A stretch of 64,000 nucleotides of DNA. Origin: JBBRGK01 sp036741355. GTDB taxonomy: Bacteria > Chloroflexota > Dehalococcoidia > CAUJGQ01. The first letter of the stretch is position 1. Each line of letters opens with the position of its first letter. The stretch covers positions 1 to 64,000 of the forward strand of contig DAINSK010000006.1 of the NCBI GenBank assembly GCA_036741355.1, in the 5' to 3' direction. A model generated the notes under the pieces. It was not told the origin of the DNA. It did not search any database and was given only the letters and a program-made list of their open reading frames with translations. Both the position numbers and the translations under genes were made by a program. Positions 33,621-42,774 of the stretch are shown here, one piece after another.

Positions 33621-35630
33621 TCAGCGCCCCATCACCTTGCGAGCGGCCTCCACCACGCGTTCCGTGGTAAAGCCCAACTTTGTCATCACAACCTCACCAG
33701 GAGCCGACGCGCCGTAGCGGTCCAGGCCGATCACGATGCCTTGATCGCCGACCCATTGGTGCCAGCCGAGCGGCGACGCAGCTTCGACCGATACGCGGGC
33801 CTTGACGCCCGGCGGCAACACCAAGTCACGGTAACTCTGTGGCTGCTTCTCGAACAGCTCCCAACTGGGGAAACTGACGACCCGTGCCTCGATTCCGTCG
33901 GCGGCAAGCTTTTCGCGGGCGTCGACGGCCAGTTGAACTTCGGAACCCGTCGCCATGATGATCACATCCGGACGGCCGCCCTCCGCATCCGCCAGCACAT
34001 ACGCGCCACGTTGCAGGCCGCTCGCCGGCGCGTATTTGTCGCGATCGAAGATCGGCAGCTTTTGGCGTGTCATCACTACCGCGAAGGGACCGCCCTTACC
34101 CTGAACCGCGATCTTCCAGGCCTCGGCTACCTCGTTCGCGTCCGCGGGCCGGATCATTACCAGGTTCGGCACCGAGCGCAGGCCGACAAGCTGTTCCACG
34201 GGCTGGTGGGTGGGCCCGTCTTCGCCCAGCCCGATGCTGTCGTGCGTGTACACGAACGTCACCGGCACGCCCATCAGCGCGGCGAGCCGAACCGCCGGGC
34301 GCATGTAGTCGTAGAAGTTCAGGAACGTGCCGCCGAAGGGGCGAATGCCGCCGTGCAACGTCATGCCGTTCATGACTGCTGCCATGGCGTGTTCGCGCAC
34401 ACCGTAATAAATGTTTCGGCCCTCGTAGCGGCCGTTCGCCATCACGCCCATGCCCTTGAGGTCGGTATCGGTCGAGCCCGAAAGGTCGGCCGAGCCACCA
34501 ACCAGTTCCGGAATGTGCGGCGCCAGCGCATTTAGCACCTTGCCCTGTGCCGAGCGCGTCGCCAGCGGGCCGTCCGAGGGCTTGAACTGCGGCACGTCGG
34601 CGTCCCAGCCCTGCGGCAGGTCGCCGCTGTGGATTCGATCCCACTCAGCCGCAAGCTGCGGATACGCCTGCTTGTAGGCGGCGAACTTCTGCTGCCACGC
34701 GCCCTCGAGGTGCTTGCCGCGATCGATCGCCTGGCGGGTGTGCTCCAGCACATCACCGGGAACGGCGAAGCTCTCGTTGGGATTGAAATCGAATCGCTCT
34801 TTGACCAGCTTGACCTCATCGCCGCCCAGCGCCGAGCCGTGCGCCTTGGAGGTGTCTTGAAAGTGCGGCGACCCGTAACCGATGTGGGTGCGGCAGACGA
34901 TCAGCGACGGCCTGTCCTTGACGGCCTGCCCCTCGCGGATCGCCTGTTCCACGGCGAACGGGTCCATGCCGTCGATCTTCTGCACGTGCCAGTGATACCC
35001 CTCGAAGCGCGTGACCGGGTCGTCGTTCAGACTCAGATCGGCGGGTCCGTCCAGCGTCACAAGGTTGTAGTCGTAGAGGTAGATCATGTTGCCGAGTCCG
35101 AGGTGACCGGCCAGTGACGCGGCTTCGTGCGATAACCCCTCCATCAGGTCGCCGTCGGAACAGATGCAATAGATGTAGTGATCGACGATCTCATGGCCGG
35201 GACGGTTGAACACTGCGGCGAGATGCTTTGCCGCCATCGCCATACCAACCCCGTTGGCGAAGCCTTGCCCCAGCGGCCCCGTGGTCGTTTCAACACCTGG
35301 TGTGTCGCGGTACTCGGGGTGACCGGGCGTCCTCGAGCCCCACTGGCGAAACTGCTTGATGTCGTCGAGCGTGAGACCGTAGCCAGTCAGGTACAGCAGG
35401 CAGTACAGCAACATCGAGCCGTGACCGGCCGAAAGGACGAAGCGGTCTCGATCGGGAAACTTCGGGTTGCTGGGGCTGTGCCGCAAGAATCGAACCCACA
35501 GCGTGTAGGCCAGGGCGGCGGCACCCATCGGCAGGCCGGGGTGGCCCGAGTTGGCCTTCTCGACCGCATCCGCCGAGAGCACCCGAATCGTGTTAATGGC
35601 GAGTTCGTCGATGTTCGTTGTGGTGGTCAC
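33621..35630 (-). CDS. tkt: Transketolase
   Basis: Transketolase moves two-carbon units between sugar phosphates with thiamine diphosphate. The 669-residue length is standard. Visible are ANSGHPGLPMGAAALAYTLW near the start, the thiamine-diphosphate motif beginning CSDGDLMEGLSHEAASLAG, and the pyrimidine-domain segment FVYTHDSIGLGEDGPTHQPVE. The GTG at 35630 has AGGAGCG about seven bases upstream. It is the first gene of the minus-strand pentose-phosphate operon, so the promoter should lie in 35631-35750, where TATGAT-like sequence occurs around 35664-35676 but no good minus-35 box is seen. Confidence 0.95.
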   Translation of the reverse strand: MTTTTNIDELAINTIRVLSADAVEKANSGHPGLPMGAAALAYTLWVRFLRHSPSNPKFPDRDRFVLSAGHGSMLLYCLLYLTGYGLTLDDIKQFRQWGSRTPGHPEYRDTPGVETTTGPLGQGFANGVGMAMAAKHLAAVFNRPGHEIVDHYIYCICSDGDLMEGLSHEAASLAGHLGLGNMIYLYDYNLVTLDGPADLSLNDDPVTRFEGYHWHVQKIDGMDPFAVEQAIREGQAVKDRPSLIVCRTHIGYGSPHFQDTSKAHGSALGGDEVKLVKERFDFNPNESFAVPGDVLEHTRQAIDRGKHLEGAWQQKFAAYKQAYPQLAAEWDRIHSGDLPQGWDADVPQFKPSDGPLATRSAQGKVLNALAPHIPELVGGSADLSGSTDTDLKGMGVMANGRYEGRNIYYGVREHAMAAVMNGMTLHGGIRPFGGTFLNFYDYMRPAVRLAALMGVPVTFVYTHDSIGLGEDGPTHQPVEQLVGLRSVPNLVMIRPADANEVAEAWKIAVQGKGGPFAVVMTRQKLPIFDRDKYAPASGLQRGAYVLADAEGGRPDVIIMATGSEVQLAVDAREKLAADGIEARVVSFPSWELFEKQPQSYRDLVLPPGVKARVSVEAASPLGWHQWVGDQGIVIGLDRYGASAPGEVVMTKLGFTTERVVEAARKVMGR

Positions 35631-35909
35631 AATCGCTCCTGCGGATAGCAGTCAGCCGTGAGGGGATCATATTTAGTATCGCGTACGAACGCCCGCCTAG
35701 ATCACTCCTATGGTACAACCGCGCACCGGCACTGTCGGCGCCAGGGATGTGCTGCGATGCCGCCGCACTACATTAGCGTCTGTTTCGTGATTCTCTGGCT
35801 TCACCTATCACCGCGGCCTTGCTCCTGTTTATGATCAGCTTACGGCACGGTTGACGGGCATCTAATCGTATTCCGTATGAGACCCCGGTAACGAGCGGCG
35901 GAGGCAGAG

Positions 35910-37106
35910 GTGGTGGGTTATATCCACGGGTCTGGTGACCTTATCCCAATGCGGCGAGCGGTCCTTGCCGGTGTGCTCGCCGGTGCGATCGCGGGCCTGA
36001 TCGCGGTCGCACTGACCGTGCCGTTGCGCAGGGCCGTTTCGGTCACAGACCGAACGATCATCAATGGTTTCAGCGTCACCCTCGGCGCGATCGTTTTATG
36101 GACGGCGGCCGGTATTGCTTACGCCGTTCAGGCGAGTCGGAGCACGAGCGCGCAGCGCTGGCTTCTAATAGCCGCCGCCGGCGCTGCGGTGGCGATCTCC
36201 GCGTTCGTCGCCGCCGACATTGGCCCGCTGGCGCCCTACCCCCCGCATTTCGCCTCGCTTGCAATTCCGATCTGGCTGATGATCACGGTCGGCGGTGCCG
36301 CGCTTTTCCCCTGGTTGATTCGTTTGCAAGTGTCATTAGCAGTGGCCGCGCCCGCCGCTCTGGTCGCCGCGGTGGCCCTGGGCCTGGTCGTCTACGCAAA
36401 GGACCGTGAGCCCGCCGTTCACTATAGCCTCGCACGCGTTCCCGTGTCCTCCAACCTCCAGCCGGCGCCTTCCGCATCACCAGTATCAACTGCCGCTCCC
36501 GCGGCGACGGTTACTACAACCTCAGCGGCCGAGAGCGCAACGCCCACAGTCACGACCGCTCCGGTGGGGTCGATGCATTTCGTAGTCTCCAACCAGTCAG
36601 AGGTGGCATACACCGTGCATGAAAAGTTGGCGAAGCTCCCCAGCCCCAGCGATGCGATCGGTAAGACGAAGGCAATTACCGGCGATCTCTACCTTTTACC
36701 GGAGGGACTCGTACCCGATAAGCCATCATCATTCACGGCCGACCTTTCTAAGCTCACGAGTGATGAGCCTGTACGAGACCGCTTCGTTCGCCAGTCCACA
36801 CTTGAAACCAGCAAGTATCCCACGGCCACCTACACGGTCACCGGCATTTCCGGCTTCCCGACCTCCTATAAGGAAGGGGACCAGGTAAAACTCACGCTTA
36901 CCGGCTCATTCAAACTGCACAACGTTGAAGCGCTCCTGACCTGGACAGGCACGGCACATTTCGCCGCCGGCACCCTCGAAGCCGTGGCGAGTACCGACTT
37001 CGACATGCGCGACTACAAGATCACGCCGCCCAATACGAGCATCGCCGTCGCCCAGTCAAAGGTTCATCTCGACCTGCACCTGGTCGCTACCGTAGCGCCA
37101 GAGTAA
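35910..37106 (+). CDS. Membrane-anchored YceI-family lipocalin-like protein
   Basis: This 398-residue protein has two parts. Residues about 10-170 hold four probable membrane helices. After a Pro/Ala/Thr/Ser-rich linker (about 180-215), a YceI domain runs to the end: FVVSNQSEVAYTVHEKL, TKAITGDLYLL, DLSKLTSDEPVRDRFVRQ, LETSKYPTATYTVTGI and GSFKLHNVEALLTW. YceI domains are beta-barrels that bind isoprenoid or other hydrophobic ligands outside the membrane. The start is a GTG at 35910 with GGAGG upstream. TTGACG at 35851-35856 followed by TATGAG about 19 bases later may be its promoter. The membrane-domain fusion is less usual than the plain secreted form. Confidence 0.85.
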   Translation: MVGYIHGSGDLIPMRRAVLAGVLAGAIAGLIAVALTVPLRRAVSVTDRTIINGFSVTLGAIVLWTAAGIAYAVQASRSTSAQRWLLIAAAGAAVAISAFVAADIGPLAPYPPHFASLAIPIWLMITVGGAALFPWLIRLQVSLAVAAPAALVAAVALGLVVYAKDREPAVHYSLARVPVSSNLQPAPSASPVSTAAPAATVTTTSAAESATPTVTTAPVGSMHFVVSNQSEVAYTVHEKLAKLPSPSDAIGKTKAITGDLYLLPEGLVPDKPSSFTADLSKLTSDEPVRDRFVRQSTLETSKYPTATYTVTGISGFPTSYKEGDQVKLTLTGSFKLHNVEALLTWTGTAHFAAGTLEAVASTDFDMRDYKITPPNTSIAVAQSKVHLDLHLVATVAPE

Positions 37107-37242
37107 CCCACTTCTCATCGCGCCTTCGCGCGCTGCCGCATAACTCCTGCCGTGAATTTACCACCCTCGCTATGATGAAGGCGGACCAGTACCGGGTCAC
37201 CCCGCTGCCATCGGGCTATCGCGCGGCAGAAAGGGATATTCA

Positions 37243-38598
37243 ATGACGAAACGGGCAGTGCTCGCCTTCAGCGGTGGACTCGACTCCAGTTCGATTCTGA
37301 CCTGGATGGTGCGCGAGCAAGGCTGGGAAGTCGTCACCTTCACCGCCAACCTCGGTCAGAGCGAGTCCGACAGCCTTGCGATTGCCGCGGAGAAATCGAA
37401 GGCGATTGGCGCCATCGCGCACGTCGCTGTCGACCTGCGCCGTGAGCTACTGGAGGAGTTCTTCGTGCCGGCGATGCAGCTTCATGCGAAGTTGGAAGGC
37501 CGGTATTTGTTGGGCACGTCGCTGGCGCGGTTCCCCACGGCGCGCGCTGCAATGATCATCGCCAACAAATACGACGCGACCATCCTCGCGCACGGCGCCA
37601 CCGGTAAAGGCAACGACCAGGTCCGTTTTGAGACCACCTGGCTCGTCCTCAACGCCAACCCGATCTACCACATCGACGAACTCGAAATATTCGCGCCCTG
37701 GAAGGACGACGCGTTTCTCACGCGTTTCGGCGACGGCGGCAGGACCGTCATGCGGGCCTACCTGGAAGAGATGAAGGTGTCGGTGCCCACGGGCGGCTCC
37801 GATCGGCCCGACCCGTACAGCCAGGACGAGAACCTGCTGCACATTTCGTCCGAGGGGGTTGCCCTCGAAAGGCCGGAGGAGTCGCACGTCGACAAAGTCA
37901 TCTATACGCGGCTGACCGACCCGCGTCGCGCTCCCGACACGCCGGACTTCGTGCGGATCTTTTTTGAGCACGGTGTCCCAGTCCAGTTAATCGTGGAAAA
38001 CGAGCACGGCGCGGCCATCGAGCCGTATGTGGAGGGCGATGTCGTCGAGGTATTCACCGCCGCCGATCGGCTGGCGGGTCGCCACGGCGTTGGTCTGCTC
38101 GACATGGTCGAGCACCGCTACATCGGGCTGAAGTCCCGCGGAGTTTACGAAGCGCCGGGACATACGTTGCTGGAGGTAGCGCACGCGGACCTCGAAGGCA
38201 TCGTTCAAGACGGTCCGGTGCTCGATGTCAAATACGAGCAGGCCCCGCGCGTTGCGCGCCTGATCTACAACGGCGGTTGGTTCTCGCAGGAGATGTACCG
38301 CTACCTGGCTGCGCTCGCGGAAGATCAACAGCGCGTCACCGGCTGGTCGCTCGTGCGGCTGTACAAAGGCGCAGCTTTGCCCGTCGCGCGCTCAAGCCCG
38401 TTCACGCTGTACGACCCGCAGCTCGTTTCGTTTGATGACATGACCGGCGCCGGTTTCGACCCGCGCAAGGCGCGCGGCTTCATCGACGTACAGGCGCTCC
38501 ACATGTGGGCCACTGAACGGGCGCGCCACGTCAGCACCGACGAGAACATGGGCCGGCCCCACCCCCAGCCCCTCCGCGACGCGGGGAGGGGAGCTTAG
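37243..38598 (+). CDS. argG: Argininosuccinate synthase
   Basis: ArgG joins citrulline and aspartate with ATP to make argininosuccinate, the penultimate step of arginine synthesis. The 451-residue protein has the PP-loop AFSGGLDSSSIL at residues 8-19, LARFPTARAAMIIAN and AHGATGKGNDQVRFE for citrulline and ATP binding, and the tetramerisation part later. The ATG at 37243 has AAAGGG upstream. The last 14 or so residues (RPHPQPLRDAGRGA) and the TAG stop are encoded by the type-A repeat; the natural end was probably near HVSTDEN. No other arg gene is in the window. Confidence 0.92.
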   Translation: MTKRAVLAFSGGLDSSSILTWMVREQGWEVVTFTANLGQSESDSLAIAAEKSKAIGAIAHVAVDLRRELLEEFFVPAMQLHAKLEGRYLLGTSLARFPTARAAMIIANKYDATILAHGATGKGNDQVRFETTWLVLNANPIYHIDELEIFAPWKDDAFLTRFGDGGRTVMRAYLEEMKVSVPTGGSDRPDPYSQDENLLHISSEGVALERPEESHVDKVIYTRLTDPRRAPDTPDFVRIFFEHGVPVQLIVENEHGAAIEPYVEGDVVEVFTAADRLAGRHGVGLLDMVEHRYIGLKSRGVYEAPGHTLLEVAHADLEGIVQDGPVLDVKYEQAPRVARLIYNGGWFSQEMYRYLAALAEDQQRVTGWSLVRLYKGAALPVARSSPFTLYDPQLVSFDDMTGAGFDPRKARGFIDVQALHMWATERARHVSTDENMGRPHPQPLRDAGRGA

Positions 38599-38599
38599 G
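38554..38599. repeat. Type-A GC-rich palindromic repeat, copy 2
   Basis: This is the inverted partner of 1931-1976. Read as its reverse complement it begins CCTAAGCTCCCCTCCCC and differs from copy 1 at eight of 46 positions by eye. It forms a hairpin of CCCCTCCGCG and CGCGGAGGGG type. It encodes the tail and stop of argG on the plus strand and the stop of a short frame on the minus strand, so it ends both convergent genes. Confidence 0.8.
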
Positions 38600-38663
38600 C
38601 GGGTATATTGCCGCTAAAGACGTACGTCTTCAGTCCGGCCTCGAATCGTTGCTCGTCGTCCAT
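38595..38663 (-). pseudogene. Truncated start of a carboxymuconolactone-decarboxylase-family gene
   Basis: A 22-codon minus-strand frame begins at the ATG 38663-38661 with a strong ribosome site (AAAGGGG, eight bases upstream). It reads MDDEQRFEAGLKT and then an unrelated YVFSGNIPA before a TAA in the type-A repeat. The first 13 residues look like the N-terminus of carboxymuconolactone decarboxylases (ERFEAGLKVRREVLG pattern, from memory). The rest of the expected 120-residue protein is missing. The likely history is that recombination at the repeat removed its 3' part and joined the repeat to argG. The 38664-38948 stretch beyond it shows no other gene. Confidence 0.5.
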
Positions 38664-38948
38664 GATTGCTGCCCCTTTCTTGGCGGTCCAATGACCGGTC
38701 TATAGGGTTAGTTGTGCCAGTACGGGGGCGGCGATCAAGCGGGCAGTGGCCGATCGGGTGCCGGCAATTCGTGCGACGCTACTACGGCGACCGGGGGAGT
38801 CGCTGGTGGAAGTGGTACCCGCCGGGTGATTGGGTTTGATGTCGAATATCTGTCACGATTACAGGTGGGGAGACAGCCATAAATTCGGCTTGTCGGCTTG
38901 CCGAGTCGTGATGCGGCCCGACCGACAATTTCGGGGTGGAGGACCGAT

Positions 38949-39650
38949 ATGTGGAGAACATCGATGACGTCACCGGCATTTGAAGATCGGCGCCAGGCGG
39001 GACGCCGGCTCGCGCAACGCTTGGAGCACTACCGTGACGATCAGCCGGTCGTGCTGGCGCTGCCCCGCGGAGGCGTGGCCATTGGCTACGAGATTGCGAG
39101 GGCACTCAATGCACCGCTTGACGTAATCGTCGCCCGCAAAGTGGGCGTACCCGGCCATCGTGAGCTTGGCATGGGGGCGATTGCACCCGGCGGCGTGCGT
39201 GTAATCGACGAAGCTACGGTGCGCATGCTGGGCATCACGCAGGCGCAAATCGACCGCGTGGTGCAGGAGGAAGCTGCCGAAATGGAGCGCCGTTTGCGCA
39301 TGTTCCGAGGCAACCGGGCGGCGCCGGACCTGCACGACAAGACCGCGATCATCGTCGACGACGGCCTGGCAACAGGCGTTACGGCCCGAGCCGCGATTGA
39401 ATGGACCCATCGGCAGCAGCCCCGGCGCACGGTCCTGGCGGTTCCGGTATCCGCCCCCGAGACCGTCGCGGCGCTCAAGTTAGAGGTAGATGACCTGGTC
39501 TGTGTCGAAATGCCAGTAAACTTCGTTGCCGTCGGTTTCTGGTACGAGGACTTCGACCAGACGACGGATCGGGAGGTCATCGACCTGCTCGAGCGGGCCG
39601 GGCGCGAGTACCAAAGCGATGTCGACGGGAACGCACAGCACTCAGCGTAA
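38949..39650 (+). CDS. Phosphoribosyltransferase-domain protein
   Basis: This protein of about 233 residues has a type-I phosphoribosyltransferase fold. The sequence FEDRRQAGRRLAQRL near the start and VVLALPRGGVAIGYEIARAL are family signatures. The PRPP-binding loop is TAIIVDDGLATGVTARAA, and the hood segment is LDVIVARKVGVPGHRELGMGAIAPGG. Two starts have ribosome sites: the ATG at 38949 (GGAGG, chosen) and the ATG at 38964 (GGAGAA). Proteins of this group are often found with dienelactone-hydrolase or erythromycin-esterase domains; here it is alone, and the substrate is unknown. Confidence 0.85.
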   Translation: MWRTSMTSPAFEDRRQAGRRLAQRLEHYRDDQPVVLALPRGGVAIGYEIARALNAPLDVIVARKVGVPGHRELGMGAIAPGGVRVIDEATVRMLGITQAQIDRVVQEEAAEMERRLRMFRGNRAAPDLHDKTAIIVDDGLATGVTARAAIEWTHRQQPRRTVLAVPVSAPETVAALKLEVDDLVCVEMPVNFVAVGFWYEDFDQTTDREVIDLLERAGREYQSDVDGNAQHSA

Positions 39651-39664
39651 GGCGGCGCTTCCTG

Positions 39665-40729
39665 CTAATCGAGCACCATGGCAGCTTGTTCAATTGGGTT
39701 GTCTGCCGCGTCGCCCAGGAAGGGGCGGTAGCTAATCACCTGGCGGGTAGCTGCCGATTGCAACACCGCCTCGGCTACCGCCAACGCCCGCACGCCGTCC
39801 GCGCCGCTGACAGCCACCGGCTGCTCGCCGCGCACGGCCGCCACAAACGCTTCCAGCTCCGCCCGCAGTGGTTCCACGTCCGGTAGGGGGTAATGCACCA
39901 CCTGGCCTTCCGTCATCCCGCTCGGTCCGCCCATGTCTGGCTCCAGACCGTTTGCATAGAAACATAGCTGTCGCCGCAGTGCATCGGCCACGAAGCTACC
40001 TCGCTCACCGACTACCACCAGTTCCCGCGTTTTGTAGGGGCTCAGCCAGTTGATGTCCAGATGCGCTGCCGTTCCGTTCACCATCCGCAACAGCGCCAAC
40101 AGCATATCCTCGTGGTCGGTATGGATGTTGCGCTCCGTCTCAGCGTAGATGCGTAGCGGCTCGGAGCCAGAGAGCTGCAGGATCAGGTCGAGGTCGTGGG
40201 TGGCCAGATCCCGTACGACGCCCACATCGCGGATGCGAACCGGAAACGGTCCGGTGCGGCGGGCCTTAATCTGGAAGATCTGCCCGGCCGCCCCCTGGTC
40301 GAGGTGCTGCGCCAACGCCCGCACCGCGGGATTGAAGCGCTCCACGTGCCCCACGCTCAGTACACGGCCGTGCTGGGCGGCAGCGGCGACCAGCAGCCGC
40401 CCTTCAGCCGACGTCCCGGCGATCGGCTTCTCGACCAGCACGTCAACGCCCTGGCTGAGCAGGCGCAGCACCAGCGGGTAGTGCAGCGAGGTAGGCACGA
40501 CCACCGAAGCGGCGTCGAGCGCCACGTGGTCAAGGAGCGTCTCAGCGTCGGCAAAGGTCGGCGCCGGGGTTAGCCCGGTGGCGCGGAGGCAGGCGGCGGG
40601 GTCGGGGTCGCAGACCGCCACCAGCGCCACGTCGGGCAGCGCCTGCAGGAGGCGGATGTGGTTGTATCCCATTCCGCCGGCGCCGAATACAGCCATGCGC
40701 AGGGGCGGCGGGGCAGGAGATGGACGCAC
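39665..40729 (-). CDS. Gfo/Idh/MocA-family NAD(P)-dependent oxidoreductase
   Basis: This 354-residue dehydrogenase acts on a sugar or similar polyol. The Rossmann loop is MAVFGAGGMGYNHIRLL, with VAVCDPDPAA after the second strand suggesting NAD preference. The EKP motif that carries the catalytic lysine is LVEKPIAGTSAEG, and RDLATHDLDLILQLSG lies in the substrate domain. The GTG at 40729 has GAGGAG upstream. It stands alone, between convergent and tandem neighbours, so the substrate cannot be inferred. The 40730-40942 stretch upstream shows no gene. Confidence 0.88.
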   Translation of the reverse strand: MRPSPAPPPLRMAVFGAGGMGYNHIRLLQALPDVALVAVCDPDPAACLRATGLTPAPTFADAETLLDHVALDAASVVVPTSLHYPLVLRLLSQGVDVLVEKPIAGTSAEGRLLVAAAAQHGRVLSVGHVERFNPAVRALAQHLDQGAAGQIFQIKARRTGPFPVRIRDVGVVRDLATHDLDLILQLSGSEPLRIYAETERNIHTDHEDMLLALLRMVNGTAAHLDINWLSPYKTRELVVVGERGSFVADALRRQLCFYANGLEPDMGGPSGMTEGQVVHYPLPDVEPLRAELEAFVAAVRGEQPVAVSGADGVRALAVAEAVLQSAATRQVISYRPFLGDAADNPIEQAAMVLD

Positions 40730-40942
40730 CGGATGGCTCCTCGGCCGCAGGCGGCCGCACTTTCGATGATGGGTTGCCTACGCCCGACCAGCACCCCTCA
40801 AAGTGGCTAATCCGGCCGTATGCCCCTTCCGCGTGTGCAGCCAACGCCGGCGGTGCGTCACGCCAACTGCAGTTTCCGATTCGTTTTGAGGGAATTGGCA
40901 TTATGCATGGGCAAACGGGGCTGAGTCTCGCCGGTCAGGCCT

Positions 40943-41248
40943 TCACGTTTCGAACGGTTCGAGGATGAACCACCAGGAAGTCTGCACGCGCTCGAGCCAT
41001 ACTGCACGCGATCGATAGCGTTCTTTCGGTCGCTCGACTTCGGCGTCGACGGTGATCTCGTATGTCGCGCCGGGCTTCGGCCGAAACCCAAGTGCATCGT
41101 CGGGCACTCCGAGCTGAAGTGTAGGGTCGCCACTGATAGGATGCGCCCGGTGTCGTAGAACGGCGGCGCCGGCGAATCGCGCGGACCCGTCAGTTCCGGC
41201 GATCGTGGCCGTCACGCCGCGAACCTCAGCTGCCGTTCCATTCTGCAT
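40943..41248 (-). CDS. Hypothetical protein
   Basis: I do not recognise this 101-residue protein. It lacks a signal peptide and membrane segments, has scattered beta-prone stretches (GATYEITVDAEVERP) and ends RVQTSWWFILEPFET. The ATG at 41248 has only a weak purine-rich stretch upstream. It is 48 bases downstream of the S41 peptidase gene on the same strand, so the two may be co-transcribed. The balanced composition and open frame favour a real gene. Confidence 0.5.
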   Translation of the reverse strand: MQNGTAAEVRGVTATIAGTDGSARFAGAAVLRHRAHPISGDPTLQLGVPDDALGFRPKPGATYEITVDAEVERPKERYRSRAVWLERVQTSWWFILEPFET

Positions 41249-41296
41249 CTATCTTCTTAGTTGCCGGTGCGCGGCATTGCCCGCTTTGTGCGTAAT

Positions 41297-42691
41297 TCAG
41301 GGGGTCGCGGCCGGCGCCGGCTGTCCGGTCTGCTGCAAATAAGCAACAGCGGCATCCAGGCCGGGATCCCGGCCGAACGCCAGGTCTTCCGCGCTCTGTG
41401 GGGCGAGGATGTCCGGATCCACGCCGATGCCTTCAAAATCTTGCCCGCTGGTTCCCACCAGCACGTGGTCGGTTGTCACCCAGATCGACGATCCGTCGGA
41501 GAGCGGGGCTTCCGTCGTTCCCGCCATACAACCTTCCGTGTGATCCCCGATCAGCACGGCGCGGCCCGACTCGCGCATGGCCTCAGGAATAATCTCCGAC
41601 GCCGACGCACTTCCCGGGCCAATCAGGATCGCCAACCGGCGTGGCGGCGTGATGGCGCTGCCATCGGCATTTAGTACGGCGCCTCCCCCGTCGCGCATCC
41701 GCTCTTGCATGATCACCCCAGATCCAATGAACAGCTTGGCGATCGCCTCGGGCGCGCCGCCGCCGTTCGCGCGCACGTCCAGCACCCAACTGGTCACTCC
41801 CTGACGCTCGAAGTTCGCGATCGCGTCGCGAATCGCCTGCGACTGGGCGTTGGAGTCTTCCCACGTAAAGAAGCGAATGTAGCCGACGTTTCCGGCGACG
41901 ATCCGTGCTTCGACGCGCGGAAAGTGGTAGCGGCCGATCGTAATTGGTATGTCGCGCGTTGTCTGCTCACCGGGACGCTGGACCGTCAGCGTCAGCGTCT
42001 GTCCCTCGGTCTTGATGTGGGTCGATGGGGCGCTGGGGCTGCTATCGCCGTCGTACGCGAGGATCGAGTCGCCCGGTTTGATACCGGCGCGATCGGCGGG
42101 TCCGTTTGGCACCGTGTAGATGATTGCCCAGGGAGGGTTGTCGTTGTAGGTGCGCCTGTAACCTGTGCCGACGACGTCGTCGCCGTTGAGCACCGCTCGT
42201 TGCGCCGCCGCCGATGCTGGCGGCAGGAAGTACGTATGGCAGTTGTTGATGAAATCGACCATGCCGCCGATCGCAGCGTATGCCAGCCGGGTAGGATCGA
42301 TCGGCGTCGCGGCTTCCAGTAGCTGGTAGCCGGCGGAAAAGCGCATAAAGGCGCTATTGACGCCACCCGAAAAATCAGGCGTAGGCGGCGGAGCAAAGTT
42401 CCCGGCGTCCTGCGCCGTCGCCTCCGCGGTCTCCCACGCTGCAAACATCAGGTCCGCCCCGCTTACCGGGTTGAAGTAGCGCCCGTAGATGGCACTGAGC
42501 GCTTCGCGGACAAGGCCGACTTTGCTGACCGCCAGGTCGGCGTTCGCCTGCGCACCGGCGTCCGGCGCGGCATACGCCGTGGCCGGGGCACCGAGCGGAC
42601 CTACACGAAACAATCCCAACGTCAGAACGACGAGGACGAGGAAAACGGCGGCCGGGGTTCGGCGACCGGCGGTGCATGTGGATTGGCGCAT
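41297..42691 (-). CDS. Secreted S41-family (C-terminal processing type) peptidase
   Basis: This 464-residue protein has a signal peptide (hydrophobic FLVLVVLTLGLF, then an alanine-rich cleavage region near residue 40). A PDZ domain carries GPADRAGIKPGDSILAYDG. The tail-specific protease domain follows: GYIRFFTW, SWVLDVRANGGGAPEAIAKLF and LIGPGSASASEIIPEAM with the catalytic serine. The lysine usually found in the downstream GxxTxGK segment is absent; the sequence is IGDHTEGCMAG. This could mean a variant catalytic arrangement or loss of activity. It is divergent from the XdhC gene. The substrate is probably an extracytoplasmic protein. Confidence 0.85.
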   Translation of the reverse strand: MRQSTCTAGRRTPAAVFLVLVVLTLGLFRVGPLGAPATAYAAPDAGAQANADLAVSKVGLVREALSAIYGRYFNPVSGADLMFAAWETAEATAQDAGNFAPPPTPDFSGGVNSAFMRFSAGYQLLEAATPIDPTRLAYAAIGGMVDFINNCHTYFLPPASAAAQRAVLNGDDVVGTGYRRTYNDNPPWAIIYTVPNGPADRAGIKPGDSILAYDGDSSPSAPSTHIKTEGQTLTLTVQRPGEQTTRDIPITIGRYHFPRVEARIVAGNVGYIRFFTWEDSNAQSQAIRDAIANFERQGVTSWVLDVRANGGGAPEAIAKLFIGSGVIMQERMRDGGGAVLNADGSAITPPRRLAILIGPGSASASEIIPEAMRESGRAVLIGDHTEGCMAGTTEAPLSDGSSIWVTTDHVLVGTSGQDFEGIGVDPDILAPQSAEDLAFGRDPGLDAAVAYLQQTGQPAPAATP

Positions 42692-42774
42692 GCTATTGTG
42701 GCTCCCTACAATGTCTCAGTACCCCGTCAAGCATACCGCCCGCACCGCGATCGAACGCCAATGGAGTGCACAGA

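Noticed and set aside
33126..34535. A 469-codon plus-strand frame across tal-pgi and tkt
   Set aside because: It runs antisense over the ends of two well-supported enzymes and their gap, with His/Arg-rich sequence and no family pattern.
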